Notes: a model not told the origin generated them from the letters alone. Shown: positions 15,906 through 24,332, counted from the stretch's first letter. The stretch: 24,492 bases of DNA from DAINPP01 sp036743375 (GCA_036743375.1 DAINPP010000045.1:1-24492), one strand, 5' to 3'. Made by a program: numbers and translations.

Positions 15906-18173
15906 ATGAATATGTATGAGATTAAAGAACTGATTAGTCAAATGACACTGCAGGAAAAGGCATCCTTATGTGCCGGATCGGATTCCTGGCATACCACACC
16001 GGTAGAAAGACTCGGTATCCCTGCCATCATGATGACGGATGGACCTCATGGATTGAGAAAGATGGTGGAAAATTCTGAAACAGGAGAGAGTGAAACGGTA
16101 GAGGGAGTCTGTTTCCCACCTGCGGTATTACTGGCCTGTTCATGGGACAAAGAACTGTTGAAAGAACTCGGTGAAACACTCGGGGAGGAAAGCCTATCGG
16201 AACAGATTTCCATCCTTCTCGGACCGGCTATCAACATCAAGCGTTCACCACTCTGTGGAAGAAACTTCGAATATCTCTCAGAAGATCCTTTCCTTTCCGG
16301 TGAACTGGCTTCTGAATACATCAAGGGGGTTCAGAGCAAGGGCATTGGAACTTCTCTGAAACACTTCACGGCAAACAATCAGGAACACAACCGTCTCAGT
16401 GTCGATGAGACAATTGACGAGAGAACTTTCAGAGAAATCTATCTCGCGGATTTTGAGAAACCGATAAGGGAGGCCCAGCCGTGGACCGTCATGTGTGCCT
16501 ACAACATGATAAACGGCACACACTGCTCGGAGAAAAAAGAACTACTCACGGATATTCTGCGGGACGAATGGGGTTTTGACGGGATCGTGATGTCCGATTG
16601 GGGTGCTGTTAATCAGCGCGTTGATGCACTGAAGGCCGGACTCGAACTGGAAATGCCTTCAAGTGATGGCATTGGTGAGGAAAAGATCATCAACGCCGTC
16701 CAGAACGGCAGTCTGACAGAGGAATTTCTTGACAAGATGGTTGAGAATATGCTGAAACTGATTTTCAAATGCGCCGAAAATCTGAAGGAAGATTATACCT
16801 ACGATAAGGAACAGCATCATGAAGCCTCCTCAAGAGCAGCAGCCGAAAGTATCGTTCTCCTGAAGAACGAAGAAAACATCCTGCCTCTAAAGAAAAATGC
16901 CAAGATAGCCGTCATTGGAGAATTTGCAGAAAAGCCGAGATTCCAGGGGGGCGGCAGTTCACACGTCAACGCCTTCAAGATAACGGCTCCCCTTGAGGAG
17001 ATAAAAAAGATCGCCGGTGAAACAGCCGAGATCAGTTATGCCAAAGGATACGAAATCGAAAGTGACGAGGTTAACACCAAACTCACGAATGATGCCAGAG
17101 AAATAGCAAAGAAGGCGGACATCGTCATTCTCTTTGCCGGACTGCCGGCCAGATATGAATCCGAAGGCTATGACAGGAAAGACATGAATATGCCGCTCAA
17201 TCACAATTCACTGATAGAAGAAATCACTGCGGTCAACAGGAACACCGTCGTCGTCCTCAACAACGGAGCACCTGTAGAAATGCCATGGATCGGCAAAGTT
17301 ACAGGTCTCATAGAAGGCTATCTTGGAGGTCAGGCCTTTGGAAGTGCCATCGCAAAGATACTCTTCGGAGATGTCAATCCTTCAGGAAAACTGGCAGAAA
17401 CCATGCCTGAAAGACTGGAGCACAATCCTTCCTATCTGAACTTCCCGGGTGATGGCTATAAAGTCAGCTACAACGAAGGTGTGTACGTCGGTTACAGATA
17501 TTACGACAAAAAGAAGATCAAGCCTCTGTTCCCGTTCGGATTCGGACTCAGCTACACGTCATTTGACTATACGGCAATCACTGTTGACAAAGAAAAGATA
17601 ACGGATGCGGAAACCGTTACTGTAACGGTAACGGTTAAGAACACGGGAGCAATAACCGGTAAGGAAATCATCGAGTTGTATGTCACCGATAAAAACGACG
17701 ACGTTACAAGACCCGAAAAGGAACTGAAGGGCTTTGACAAGGTTGAACTAACTCCAGGAGAGGAGAAACAAGTCACTTTCACGTTGAACAAGAGGAGTTT
17801 CGCCTATTATAACACGGAGATCAAAGACTGGCATGTACAGGGTGGCCTTTACGAGATATCCATCGGAAGTTCATCGGCTGACATTCGCTTGAAGAAGACT
17901 ATTGAAGTGGAATCAACCGTTGTGATAAGGAAGTCCTTTGACAGAAACAGCACGATGGGGGATATCATGAAGACCGAAAAGGGAAAGGAACTGACGGAAG
18001 ATCTGAGGAAATCGTTCCTTGAAGACTCCGGAATCAGTGATGTCTCCGAAGAGAACCCTGAAATAGCGAATTCCATGATGAAATACATGCCACTCAGGGG
18101 ATTCATCAGCTTCAGCAAGGGCAAGTTCGTGGAAAAAGATCTGAAAGAGATCCTTGAAAAGCTGAATAAATAA
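15906..18173 (+). CDS. Glycoside hydrolase family 3 (beta-glucosidase type)
   Basis: A 755-residue GH3 enzyme that releases terminal beta-linked sugars. The (beta/alpha)8 domain (about 10-290) contains KHFTANNQE, the substrate-binding region, and the nucleophile D231 in GIVMSDWGA. A flavodoxin-like second domain follows (about 310-540), with the RFQGGGSSHVN region that precedes the acid/base area. Then comes a fibronectin-III-like domain (about 575-665: VTVTVKNTG to FAYYN). A further tail of about 90 residues after residue 665 is extra to the usual core and looks helical. There is no signal peptide, so it acts in the cytosol on imported oligosaccharides or glycosides. No sugar transporter adjoins it. 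Specificity (glucose, xylose or other) cannot be read. The longest frame begins at 15891 but includes the ribosome binding site. Confidence 0.93.
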   Translation: MNMYEIKELISQMTLQEKASLCAGSDSWHTTPVERLGIPAIMMTDGPHGLRKMVENSETGESETVEGVCFPPAVLLACSWDKELLKELGETLGEESLSEQISILLGPAINIKRSPLCGRNFEYLSEDPFLSGELASEYIKGVQSKGIGTSLKHFTANNQEHNRLSVDETIDERTFREIYLADFEKPIREAQPWTVMCAYNMINGTHCSEKKELLTDILRDEWGFDGIVMSDWGAVNQRVDALKAGLELEMPSSDGIGEEKIINAVQNGSLTEEFLDKMVENMLKLIFKCAENLKEDYTYDKEQHHEASSRAAAESIVLLKNEENILPLKKNAKIAVIGEFAEKPRFQGGGSSHVNAFKITAPLEEIKKIAGETAEISYAKGYEIESDEVNTKLTNDAREIAKKADIVILFAGLPARYESEGYDRKDMNMPLNHNSLIEEITAVNRNTVVVLNNGAPVEMPWIGKVTGLIEGYLGGQAFGSAIAKILFGDVNPSGKLAETMPERLEHNPSYLNFPGDGYKVSYNEGVYVGYRYYDKKKIKPLFPFGFGLSYTSFDYTAITVDKEKITDAETVTVTVTVKNTGAITGKEIIELYVTDKNDDVTRPEKELKGFDKVELTPGEEKQVTFTLNKRSFAYYNTEIKDWHVQGGLYEISIGSSSADIRLKKTIEVESTVVIRKSFDRNSTMGDIMKTEKGKELTEDLRKSFLEDSGISDVSEENPEIANSMMKYMPLRGFISFSKGKFVEKDLKEILEKLNK

Positions 18174-18201
18174 GCCTAAACGATTCAAAAGCTCAAACTT
18201 T

Positions 18202-18256
18202 AATCAAAATAAAACCGCAGGATCCTGAAATATGATCCTGCGGTTTTATTTTGATT
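18202..18256. terminator. Long bidirectional terminator between GH3 and glycerate kinase genes
   Basis: A perfect 23-bp stem (18202-18224 with 18234-18256) and a 9-nt loop. The GC core CCGCAGGATC sits at the loop end and the outer stem is A/T-rich, so each strand supplies its own T-rich tail (TTTTATTTTGATTTTT on +, the mirror on -). Confidence 0.93.
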
Positions 18257-18274
18257 TTTCCGGCAATCTCTACA

Positions 18275-19549
18275 TCATCTCATCAAAACACAGATGACAT
18301 CGTTCACATTCGTCCCCGTCGGGCCTGTCATGATAAGCCCTCCAACCGATTTCAGCGCATGATAGGAATCATTATTGAGAAGATGCTTTTCCGGACTAAG
18401 CCCTTTCTCCGCCATCTCGGACCAGGTCTGACTCGTCACAATGCCGCCGGCTGCATCCGTCGGGCCATCTGTCCCGTCCGTGCCGAACGAAAACAGGGTG
18501 ATATCTTCAGCCCTGTCCTTTAATTCTATCGCAGCCGTCAGGGCTATCTCCTGATTCCTGCCGCCCAGGCCATCGCCTTTTATCCGGACGGTGGTCTCCC
18601 CGCCAAAGATCAGACAGCATGGAAGGGAATAAGCGGTATGCGCTGAATAAACCTCTTTCACGATAGAACAGATAAATCTCGCGGCCTCGGAGGCCTCACA
18701 TTCAAGATGCGAGGTGATCACCCGGGTATGATAACCGAGTTGACGGGCCTTTTCAGCCGCAACAGCACAGGCATGAGATACGTTGTCTATGATAAAAGTC
18801 TGCGCATTTTCCGCTGTTTCCGGAAGTTCTCTTTTAAGGGATTCAAGGAATACCTCACGTTTTTTCAGCGAATCGAACAGACTTAAATCCAGCGAATCAG
18901 TCTTCTTCAGAAAATCTGCATTGCGTTCTGACACGGGGCTGACGGGACCCGATGCGATATCCTCCACCTCATCCCCGATGACATCGCTGATGATATAGGC
19001 CCTGACCTGCGCCGGTTTCACGATGTCGGCAAACTGTCCGGCCTTAACCGTCGATAAACGTTTCCGAATCGAATTGACAACCTTGATATCCCAGCCCGAT
19101 TTCAGCATGATCTCCGTTACCTCAGCCGTATTCTCTATCTCAAATCCATCGATGGGTATCTCAAACAGGGCAGAACCTCCCCCGGATATGAGAAAGAGGA
19201 TCAGATCATCCGCATCGAGATTGCCAAAGGCCTGCACAGCCCTTCCGGCTGCCTTCACACTCATCTCATCCGGCACGGGATGTCCGGCTTCAAAGATCTC
19301 AAAATTTCCTATCTCACCTTTTGAATGATGGTATTTTGTGATGACAATCCCCTGCTGAATCACATCACCGAGTTCTTTCCAGGCCGCATCGGCCATATCC
19401 CAGGCCGCCTTGCCGATGGAAAGGACATGAATCCGCCTGCCTTTGAAGGAGGTCTTCTGTTTTTCAAGTATCTCCCTTACACGTCTTTCCGGGTTTAATT
19501 CCCTGACCAGCTCACCGATAACGTATTCCGCTTCTCTTATAGTCTGCAT
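18275..19549 (-). CDS. Glycerate 2-kinase, MOFRL family (TtuD/GckA type)
   Basis: A 424-residue cytosolic kinase that phosphorylates D-glycerate to 2-phosphoglycerate. The N-terminal DUF4147 domain (about 5-240) shows VLSIGKAAWDMA (glycine-containing nucleotide segment), GHPVPDEMSV and LFLISGGGSALFE. The C-terminal MOFRL domain (about 300-415) has FGGETTVRIKGDGLGGRNQEIALTAA and FSFGTDGTDGPTDAAGG. The length is normal. Older annotations call this family hydroxypyruvate reductase. The start ATG is preceded by an AGGATGAG site overlapping the TGA of the TolC-like gene, 9 nt away, so the two are translated together. The link between the two functions is unexplained. Confidence 0.9.
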   Translation of the reverse strand: MQTIREAEYVIGELVRELNPERRVREILEKQKTSFKGRRIHVLSIGKAAWDMADAAWKELGDVIQQGIVITKYHHSKGEIGNFEIFEAGHPVPDEMSVKAAGRAVQAFGNLDADDLILFLISGGGSALFEIPIDGFEIENTAEVTEIMLKSGWDIKVVNSIRKRLSTVKAGQFADIVKPAQVRAYIISDVIGDEVEDIASGPVSPVSERNADFLKKTDSLDLSLFDSLKKREVFLESLKRELPETAENAQTFIIDNVSHACAVAAEKARQLGYHTRVITSHLECEASEAARFICSIVKEVYSAHTAYSLPCCLIFGGETTVRIKGDGLGGRNQEIALTAAIELKDRAEDITLFSFGTDGTDGPTDAAGGIVTSQTWSEMAEKGLSPEKHLLNNDSYHALKSVGGLIMTGPTGTNVNDVICVLMR

Positions 19550-19558
19550 CGCTCATCC

Positions 19559-20587
19559 TCACTTTTCAAAATACGGAAGCAATCCTTCAACGGGATCCTC
19601 TCCCCTTGCCTTCAAATACTCAAGGAGACTCAGAAACAGATCATGTTTGGCCTGCCAGGCCATTCGGTCGTATTCGTAGATAGTCAATACCCCCTGATAA
19701 TAATCGTAGGAAGTGATATAGCCTTCCTTCTGAGCCTCCTGCAATTTCACCAACCGGTCCATGTACAGTTCTTTCTTTGCCAGTGCCGCATTGTACTGAG
19801 CGATGGCAAGTTTCACCTTTTCATGGGCGATATTGATCTCGTAGATCACGGAATATTCAACGGACTGTTCCCTGAGCTCGTGTATCTTGGCCGCCCGCTT
19901 GTTCACATCGGCAAGGTAGGAAGTCGTCATTCCCGTCTGAGCCAGTTTGTATTTCGTTTCTTCAACCTGTTTGGTAAGACTTTCGATCTGTCTTTCGATA
20001 TTCTTTCCCTTGATATCACTGATCTCTTCAACTGTAAGCGACCTCAGTTCTATATCCGTAAACTGGAGCTCAGGAAGTTCTGAGATGAACAGAACATCCC
20101 GCATGTGACTACCCATTTCCGACTTGTAATTCTTGTAATAATCCAGTTTCGACTGACTCAGATCCGCTTCTATCTCCGCGAGTGAGACTTCCATATCCGA
20201 TACTCCGCCATAAGAGGAGGCCTTCTTTTTATTCTCGAGGTCTTCACTGTACATCCTGTTCTCTATATCGGCAATCCCGGATTCTATATCCGTCTTCTCC
20301 AGCTCAAAGAGTATATTCAGCACCTCTTCAAGGACGTCCCACTTTTCATCCATATAGGTCTTATAAGCCTTTAAACGGTCAAGATCCGCCTCGATAATAC
20401 TGAGCTTCGAATCGGCCTTCAGCAGGGTGGCATTATAGGTGTCAAAGGCACTCTGCCAGCCGAGCTCTGCGGCTACCGCATCCGGATACTGTTCGTAGAT
20501 TTTTTTCAGAAAAGCCTCAAGTTCTATTGAAAAGCAAGAACTGAATACGACTGTAAAAATGACGATTAAAAGAAGTATCTTTTTCAC
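19559..20587 (-). CDS. TolC-like (outer membrane efflux protein family) coiled-coil exported protein
   Basis: A 342-residue protein with an N-terminal signal sequence (VKKILLLIVIFTVVFSSC) and two long helical-hairpin regions: IYEQYPDAVAAELGWQSAFDTYNA opens the first, and YSVIYEINIAHEKVKLAIAQYNAALAKKELYMDRLVKLQEAQKEG the second. This follows the internal duplication and spacing of the OEP/TolC family. FSSC is close to a lipobox but has F at -3, so lipidation is uncertain. It is shorter than E. coli TolC (about 470 mature residues) and its beta-barrel strands are not obvious. The longest frame begins at ATG 20599, but that ATG overlaps GGAGGT; GTG 20587, 5 nt after GGAGG, gives a natural MKKILLL-type start. 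No inner-membrane pump or adaptor is beside it. Confidence 0.72.
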   Translation of the reverse strand: MKKILLLIVIFTVVFSSCFSIELEAFLKKIYEQYPDAVAAELGWQSAFDTYNATLLKADSKLSIIEADLDRLKAYKTYMDEKWDVLEEVLNILFELEKTDIESGIADIENRMYSEDLENKKKASSYGGVSDMEVSLAEIEADLSQSKLDYYKNYKSEMGSHMRDVLFISELPELQFTDIELRSLTVEEISDIKGKNIERQIESLTKQVEETKYKLAQTGMTTSYLADVNKRAAKIHELREQSVEYSVIYEINIAHEKVKLAIAQYNAALAKKELYMDRLVKLQEAQKEGYITSYDYYQGVLTIYEYDRMAWQAKHDLFLSLLEYLKARGEDPVEGLLPYFEK

Positions 20588-20591
20588 ATTT

Positions 20592-20597
20592 ACCTCC
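20592..20597 (-). promoter_or_regulatory. Ribosome binding site fixing the TolC-like gene start
   Basis: GGAGGT on the - strand overlaps the upstream ATG (20599) and precedes GTG 20587 by 4 nt (5 nt from GGAGG). Confidence 0.7.
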
Positions 20598-20644
20598 ATC
20601 GATTCTCAGATTTTTCTACTTTATTTCTTTCATTCCGCTTTTCT

Positions 20645-20653
20645 ATTATATCA
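20645..20653 (-). promoter_or_regulatory. Extended -10 promoter of the TolC-like/glycerate kinase pair
   Basis: On the - strand, TGA-TATAAT is a perfect extended -10; the -35 region is poor (TGATGA at 17 nt). Upstream, GCTTCAT (20665-20671) and ATGAAGC (20698-20704) form an inverted repeat, and AGCTGTA occurs at 20673 and 20702. These are possible regulator sites. No terminator for the riboflavin operon is visible in 20600-20742. Confidence 0.55.
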
Positions 20654-20742
20654 TGTTCATCCCTGCTTCATCAGCTGTATCGTATGCTTCTGAGAGAATG
20701 AAGCTGTAAAAATCTGCGTTTAATCCATCGGGTTACCGACTG

Positions 20743-21204
20743 CTATATCACTTTCATCAGATTGGCCATCTCTATTGCACTGACCGCAGCATCAAACCCC
20801 TTATTGCCGCTCTTTGTCCCGGCCCGTTCTATGGCCTGTTCTATATTATCCGTTGTCAGTACGCCGAAGATCACGGGTTTTCCCGTTTGGAGTGAGACGG
20901 CAGCTATCCCCTTCGATACTTCGTTTGAGACATGCTCGTAATGTGAAGTGGACCCGCGAATGACGGCACCGAGACAAATAACCGCATCGTATTGGCTGTT
21001 TTCACACATCCTTTTTGCCGCCAGGGGAATTTCAAAAGCACCGGGAACCCAAACGATCTCGATATCTTTTTCATCCGCCCCATGTCTCTTCAGTGAATCG
21101 ACCGCACCGGACAGCAGCTTGCTGACCAGAAACTCGTTGAATCGTCCCGCCACGATACAGAATTTTAACCCGGTTGCGTTCAAATGTCCTTCATAGGTTT
21201 TCAT
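20743..21204 (-). CDS. ribH: 6,7-dimethyl-8-ribityllumazine synthase
   Basis: A 153-residue lumazine synthase, which condenses the ribityl-aminouracil from RibD with dihydroxybutanone phosphate from RibBA. Motifs: RFNEFLV (20s), VPGAFEIPLAAKRM, GAVIRGSTSHYEHV with the catalytic histidine, FGVLTTDN and the phosphate-binding GTKSGNKG (usually GTKAGNKG). Length is standard; the protein normally forms a 60-mer or pentamer. The ATG is 9 nt after GGAGG and lies 14 nt inside the end of ribBA, so the genes are coupled. It is the last gene of the operon. Confidence 0.97.
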   Translation of the reverse strand: MKTYEGHLNATGLKFCIVAGRFNEFLVSKLLSGAVDSLKRHGADEKDIEIVWVPGAFEIPLAAKRMCENSQYDAVICLGAVIRGSTSHYEHVSNEVSKGIAAVSLQTGKPVIFGVLTTDNIEQAIERAGTKSGNKGFDAAVSAIEMANLMKVI

Positions 21205-22420
21205 AATTCATTTCCTCCTCTTTAAATTTCAGCAAATGTCCCATCTTCTTCATCTTGGTTTTTAAATAGAACTCGTTCGTTCTGTTGGGGTTGATCTGTA
21301 ACGGAACCCGGCCTTCAACCTCGATCCCGTATTCCCGCAGACCTTTGATTTTTTCCGGATTATTCGTCATCAGTTCGATCGATTCGACCTCTAAATCGGA
21401 GAGCATCTGCGCCGCAGCGGAATACTCCCGCATGTCTACCGGAAAACCAAGTGTTAAATTCGCCTCTACCGTATCCGCCCCCTCATCCTGCAGTTCGTAG
21501 GCCCTGATCTTATTCAGTAAACCGATCCCCCGGCCTTCCTGCTTCATGTACAGAAGCACACCACTTTGCGCCCGGCCGATTCGCCTCATGGCCTCTTTCA
21601 GCTGTTCGCCACAGTCACATCGTTTTGAACCAAACACATCTCCCGTCAAGCACTCGGAATGAAGGCGTACCAGAACACTCCTTTTGCCTGAAACATTCCC
21701 CTTTACAAGGGCAACATGCTCCTGACCACTGATTTTATTCCTGTATCCAATGATCCTGAAATCACCGGACTGCGTTGGAAGGGCCGCTTCTGAAAACCTT
21801 TCGATGATTTTCTCCCTTTTTTTCCTGAATCGAATCAAATCTTCGATGGTAATCATCTTCAAATCATGTGTCTCCGAAAAGACCTTGAGATCCGGGAATC
21901 GCGCCATAGATCCATCTTCATTCAGGATCTCGCAGATGACTCCCATCGGCCTTAATCCGGCCAATTTCATGAGGTCAACCGCCGCTTCCGTATGACCGGC
22001 CCTTTCAAGAACACCGCCTCCTTTGGCGATAAGTGGAAAGATATGCCCGGGCCTTGTAAAATCAGCCGGGGCCACTGCCTCATCCGTGAGCTGCATGATC
22101 GTTTCCGCCCTTTCAAATGCGGAAATTCCCGTCTTCACACCGATATAATCAACGGATTCGGTGAAGGCCGTTTTCTTTGAATCGGTATTCTCCAGAACCA
22201 TCGGCGATAAATTCAAGGTTTGCGCCCTTTCTTTTTCCATGGGCAGGCAGATCAGTCCCCTGCCATATCTGGTCATAAAATTGACAGATTCAGGGGTAAT
22301 TTTTTCCGCTGCGATCAGTAAATCACCTTCATTTTCCCTTTTTTCATCATCCGACACGACGATCATCCCGCCGGATCTCAGCTCCTCTAAAGCCTCTTCG
22401 ATATAAGCCGTTTTTTTCAT
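21191..22420 (-). CDS. ribBA: Bifunctional DHBP synthase / GTP cyclohydrolase II
   Basis: A 409-residue fusion supplying both riboflavin precursors. The N-terminal RibB domain (about 1-200) carries SDDEKRENEGDL with the metal-binding acidic residues, RYGRGLICLPM and RPGHIFPL..HTEAAVDL. The C-terminal RibA domain (about 205-395) has HSECLTGDVFGSKRCDCGEQL, with the three zinc cysteines, QEGRGIGL, and TNNPEKIKGL in place of the usual LLTNNP. Both halves look active. The longest frame starts at TTG 22435, but that reads through GAGGAGGAG; ATG 22420, 6 nt after GGAGG, is the likely start. ribE ends 11 nt upstream, and ribH starts inside its 3' end. Confidence 0.96.
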   Translation of the reverse strand: MKKTAYIEEALEELRSGGMIVVSDDEKRENEGDLLIAAEKITPESVNFMTRYGRGLICLPMEKERAQTLNLSPMVLENTDSKKTAFTESVDYIGVKTGISAFERAETIMQLTDEAVAPADFTRPGHIFPLIAKGGGVLERAGHTEAAVDLMKLAGLRPMGVICEILNEDGSMARFPDLKVFSETHDLKMITIEDLIRFRKKREKIIERFSEAALPTQSGDFRIIGYRNKISGQEHVALVKGNVSGKRSVLVRLHSECLTGDVFGSKRCDCGEQLKEAMRRIGRAQSGVLLYMKQEGRGIGLLNKIRAYELQDEGADTVEANLTLGFPVDMREYSAAAQMLSDLEVESIELMTNNPEKIKGLREYGIEVEGRVPLQINPNRTNEFYLKTKMKKMGHLLKFKEEEMNYENL

Positions 22421-22424
22421 AAAT

Positions 22425-22433
22425 CTCCTCCTC
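22425..22433 (-). promoter_or_regulatory. Ribosome binding site fixing the ribBA start
   Basis: GAGGAGGAG on the - strand overlaps the ribE stop and precedes ATG 22420 by 4 nt (6 nt from the GGAGG core), excluding the TTG at 22435. Confidence 0.85.
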
Positions 22434-23088
22434 AAACAAAGCCGTTTCTATTCAGAAAATTCTCATCAATTCGATTTTTACTTTCATGCGCAGTTCGCCT
22501 TCCGGATAAAAGAACATTTCTGATATATTTCCCGATAAGATCACATTCTATATTCAGTTCGTCTCCGGGCCTTTTCGCCGATAATGTCGTCTTTTCCCGC
22601 GTGGTGGGGATAATCGACACGATAAAGACTCCTTCGGAAACGTCGATAACGGTTAAGCTCACCCCATCGAGACACACCGACCCCTTAAAAACGACATGCG
22701 CCAGGATGGATTCGGAGGTCTGAACTGACAGCGATTTTGCAATGCCATCTCCCGAGCATTCTCTTATAATCCCCGTCCCGTCAACATGTCCGCTTACGAT
22801 ATGCCCTCCAAATCGGCCGTCCGCTTTCAAAGCCCTTTCAAGGTTGACCGGCTGACCGACTCTGAGATTTTTTAACGTGCTTCTTCTAAAAGTTTCAGGC
22901 ATCACATCAACAGTCAGCAACTTGCCCTTAAATTCCGACACCGTCAGACAAACCCCGTTTACGGCCACACTGTCCCCATAGTGTATCCCCTGAAGAATTT
23001 TCTCCGCCCTTATGGTCAGCCTTGAAGACTGGCCTTCGGTAAAGATATTCCGTATGGTTCCAATCTCTTCGATGAGTCCCGTGAACAT
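22432..23088 (-). CDS. ribE: Riboflavin synthase, alpha subunit
   Basis: A 218-residue riboflavin synthase that dismutates two lumazine molecules into riboflavin and the RibD product. Two homologous lumazine-binding barrels are visible: MFTGLIEEIGTI, VNGVCLTV and MPETFRRSTL in the first; GRFGGHIVSGHVDGTG, CLDGVSLTV and IPTTREKTTL in the second. The C-terminus (about 195-218) runs a little past the usual helix. A GTG at 23091 would extend it by one residue, but AAGGGG lies 8 nt from ATG 23088, and that ATG overlaps the ribD stop as TGATG, so 23088 is preferred. Confidence 0.96.
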   Translation of the reverse strand: MFTGLIEEIGTIRNIFTEGQSSRLTIRAEKILQGIHYGDSVAVNGVCLTVSEFKGKLLTVDVMPETFRRSTLKNLRVGQPVNLERALKADGRFGGHIVSGHVDGTGIIRECSGDGIAKSLSVQTSESILAHVVFKGSVCLDGVSLTVIDVSEGVFIVSIIPTTREKTTLSAKRPGDELNIECDLIGKYIRNVLLSGRRTAHESKNRIDENFLNRNGFV

Positions 23089-24194
23089 CACTTCATCCCC
23101 TTGACATAACCTTCTATCAGAATGTCCTCATCGAACACCCGGATTGACCGTTTGCCTATCCGGACCGACTCCTTCATATTCATCTTCCCTTCCCCCTCAA
23201 CCGGCGTAATAGCATCAGCTCCGCCCACTATTCTCGGCGCTATAAAGAACATCACCTTATCCACCAGTCCTTCCTGCAAGGCCGTCCAGTTAAGGGTTCC
23301 CCCACCCTCGATCAGAACGGAATCGATATTCATCCTCCCCAACTCCTCCATCAGAATTTTCAGATCTACCCGTCCGTCTTTCCGCGGCAGAATCAGACAA
23401 CGTGCCCCCCTTTTTTCATACGCTTTCCTGATGTGAACGGGTATCCCGTCGGTAGTCGCTATGAGCGTTGGTACAGTTGAGGTATCTTTCAGCACGTTTG
23501 CATCTATTGGGGTTTTCCCGGTAGAATCCACGATGACCCTGACAGAGCCTGCTGATGGTTTTGTCCCTGTTCTAACCGTTAAGAACGGATCATCCCTGAC
23601 GACGGTGTTCACGCCAACCATGACGGCTGAGACTTTCCCCCTCGTTTCATGAACATAGGCCCTTGAAGTCTCATTTGTGATCCATTTTGAGTCACCGGAG
23701 ACGGTAGCTATCTTCCCATCAAGCGTCATCGCCGTTTTTAGAATGATAAACGGCATTTTTGTCCGGATATACTTCAGAAATATCTCGTTCTGCTCTTCTA
23801 TCTCCTCCTGCAAAAGCCCGCAGAAGACCTCCACATGATTACTTTTCAGATATTCTAGTCCCTTTCCCGAAACGAGCGGATTCGGATCTTCTATCCCTAC
23901 CACTACCCGCTTAATCTTTCTTCTGACGATCTCATGAGCACAGGGTGGCGTCTTTCCGAAATGCGAACAGGGCTCCAGCGTGACATACATCGTTGCCCCC
24001 TCGACATCCTCTATAGCATTATTTATCGCATTTATCTCCGCATGAGCCCCGCCGTACCGCTCATGATAACCCTCTCCGATGATCCGGTCATCCCTGACGA
24101 TCACCGCTCCGACAAGCGGATTCGGATTAACCTGCCCAATCCCCTGCCGGGACAACTCCAACGCCCTTTTCATAAAATAAAGATCTCTGTTCAT
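23088..24194 (-). CDS. ribD: Bifunctional riboflavin biosynthesis deaminase/reductase
   Basis: A 368-residue two-domain enzyme. The N-terminal deaminase (about 1-145) has zinc-site motifs HAEINA (H51, catalytic E53) and EPCSHFGKTPPCA (C76, C85). The C-terminal NADPH-dependent reductase (about 146-360) starts at PFIILKTAMTLDGKIATVSGDSKWIT and includes VGVNTVVRDDP and LIEGGGTLNWTAL. Length is normal. The ATG follows AAGGAGG at good distance. It is the first gene of the operon and lies behind the FMN leader; its TGA is shared with the ribE start. Confidence 0.97.
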   Translation of the reverse strand: MNRDLYFMKRALELSRQGIGQVNPNPLVGAVIVRDDRIIGEGYHERYGGAHAEINAINNAIEDVEGATMYVTLEPCSHFGKTPPCAHEIVRRKIKRVVVGIEDPNPLVSGKGLEYLKSNHVEVFCGLLQEEIEEQNEIFLKYIRTKMPFIILKTAMTLDGKIATVSGDSKWITNETSRAYVHETRGKVSAVMVGVNTVVRDDPFLTVRTGTKPSAGSVRVIVDSTGKTPIDANVLKDTSTVPTLIATTDGIPVHIRKAYEKRGARCLILPRKDGRVDLKILMEELGRMNIDSVLIEGGGTLNWTALQEGLVDKVMFFIAPRIVGGADAITPVEGEGKMNMKESVRIGKRSIRVFDEDILIEGYVKGMK

Positions 24195-24269
24195 ACGTCC
24201 TCCTTTTCCGTAATAAAAAACAAAACAGCCGTACTGTTAACAAAAGGAACTATTCACTTGATTTCGGGG

Positions 24270-24301
24270 AAAAAGAAAAAGCCCCGAAATTTCTTCAGGG
24301 C
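24270..24301 (-). terminator. Leader terminator of the FMN riboswitch
   Basis: On the - strand, GCCCTGAA (24301-24294) pairs with TTCGGGGC (24288-24281), with one G-U pair and a loop of about 5 nt. A T-rich tract (TTTTTCTTTTT) follows. It ends transcription before ribD when FMN is bound. Confidence 0.9.
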
Positions 24302-24332
24302 TTTTTTATTAATATCGTCTATTTATATCGAC

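Noticed and set aside
18203..18255. The 22-23-bp inverted repeat as a transposon end or miniature element
   Set aside because: It lies exactly between convergent stop codons with a GC core and T-rich tails on both strands, so it is a terminator; there is no target duplication.
20700..20740. CGGTAACCCG as a terminator after ribH
   Set aside because: Three base pairs only and not followed by a T-tract at the right distance.
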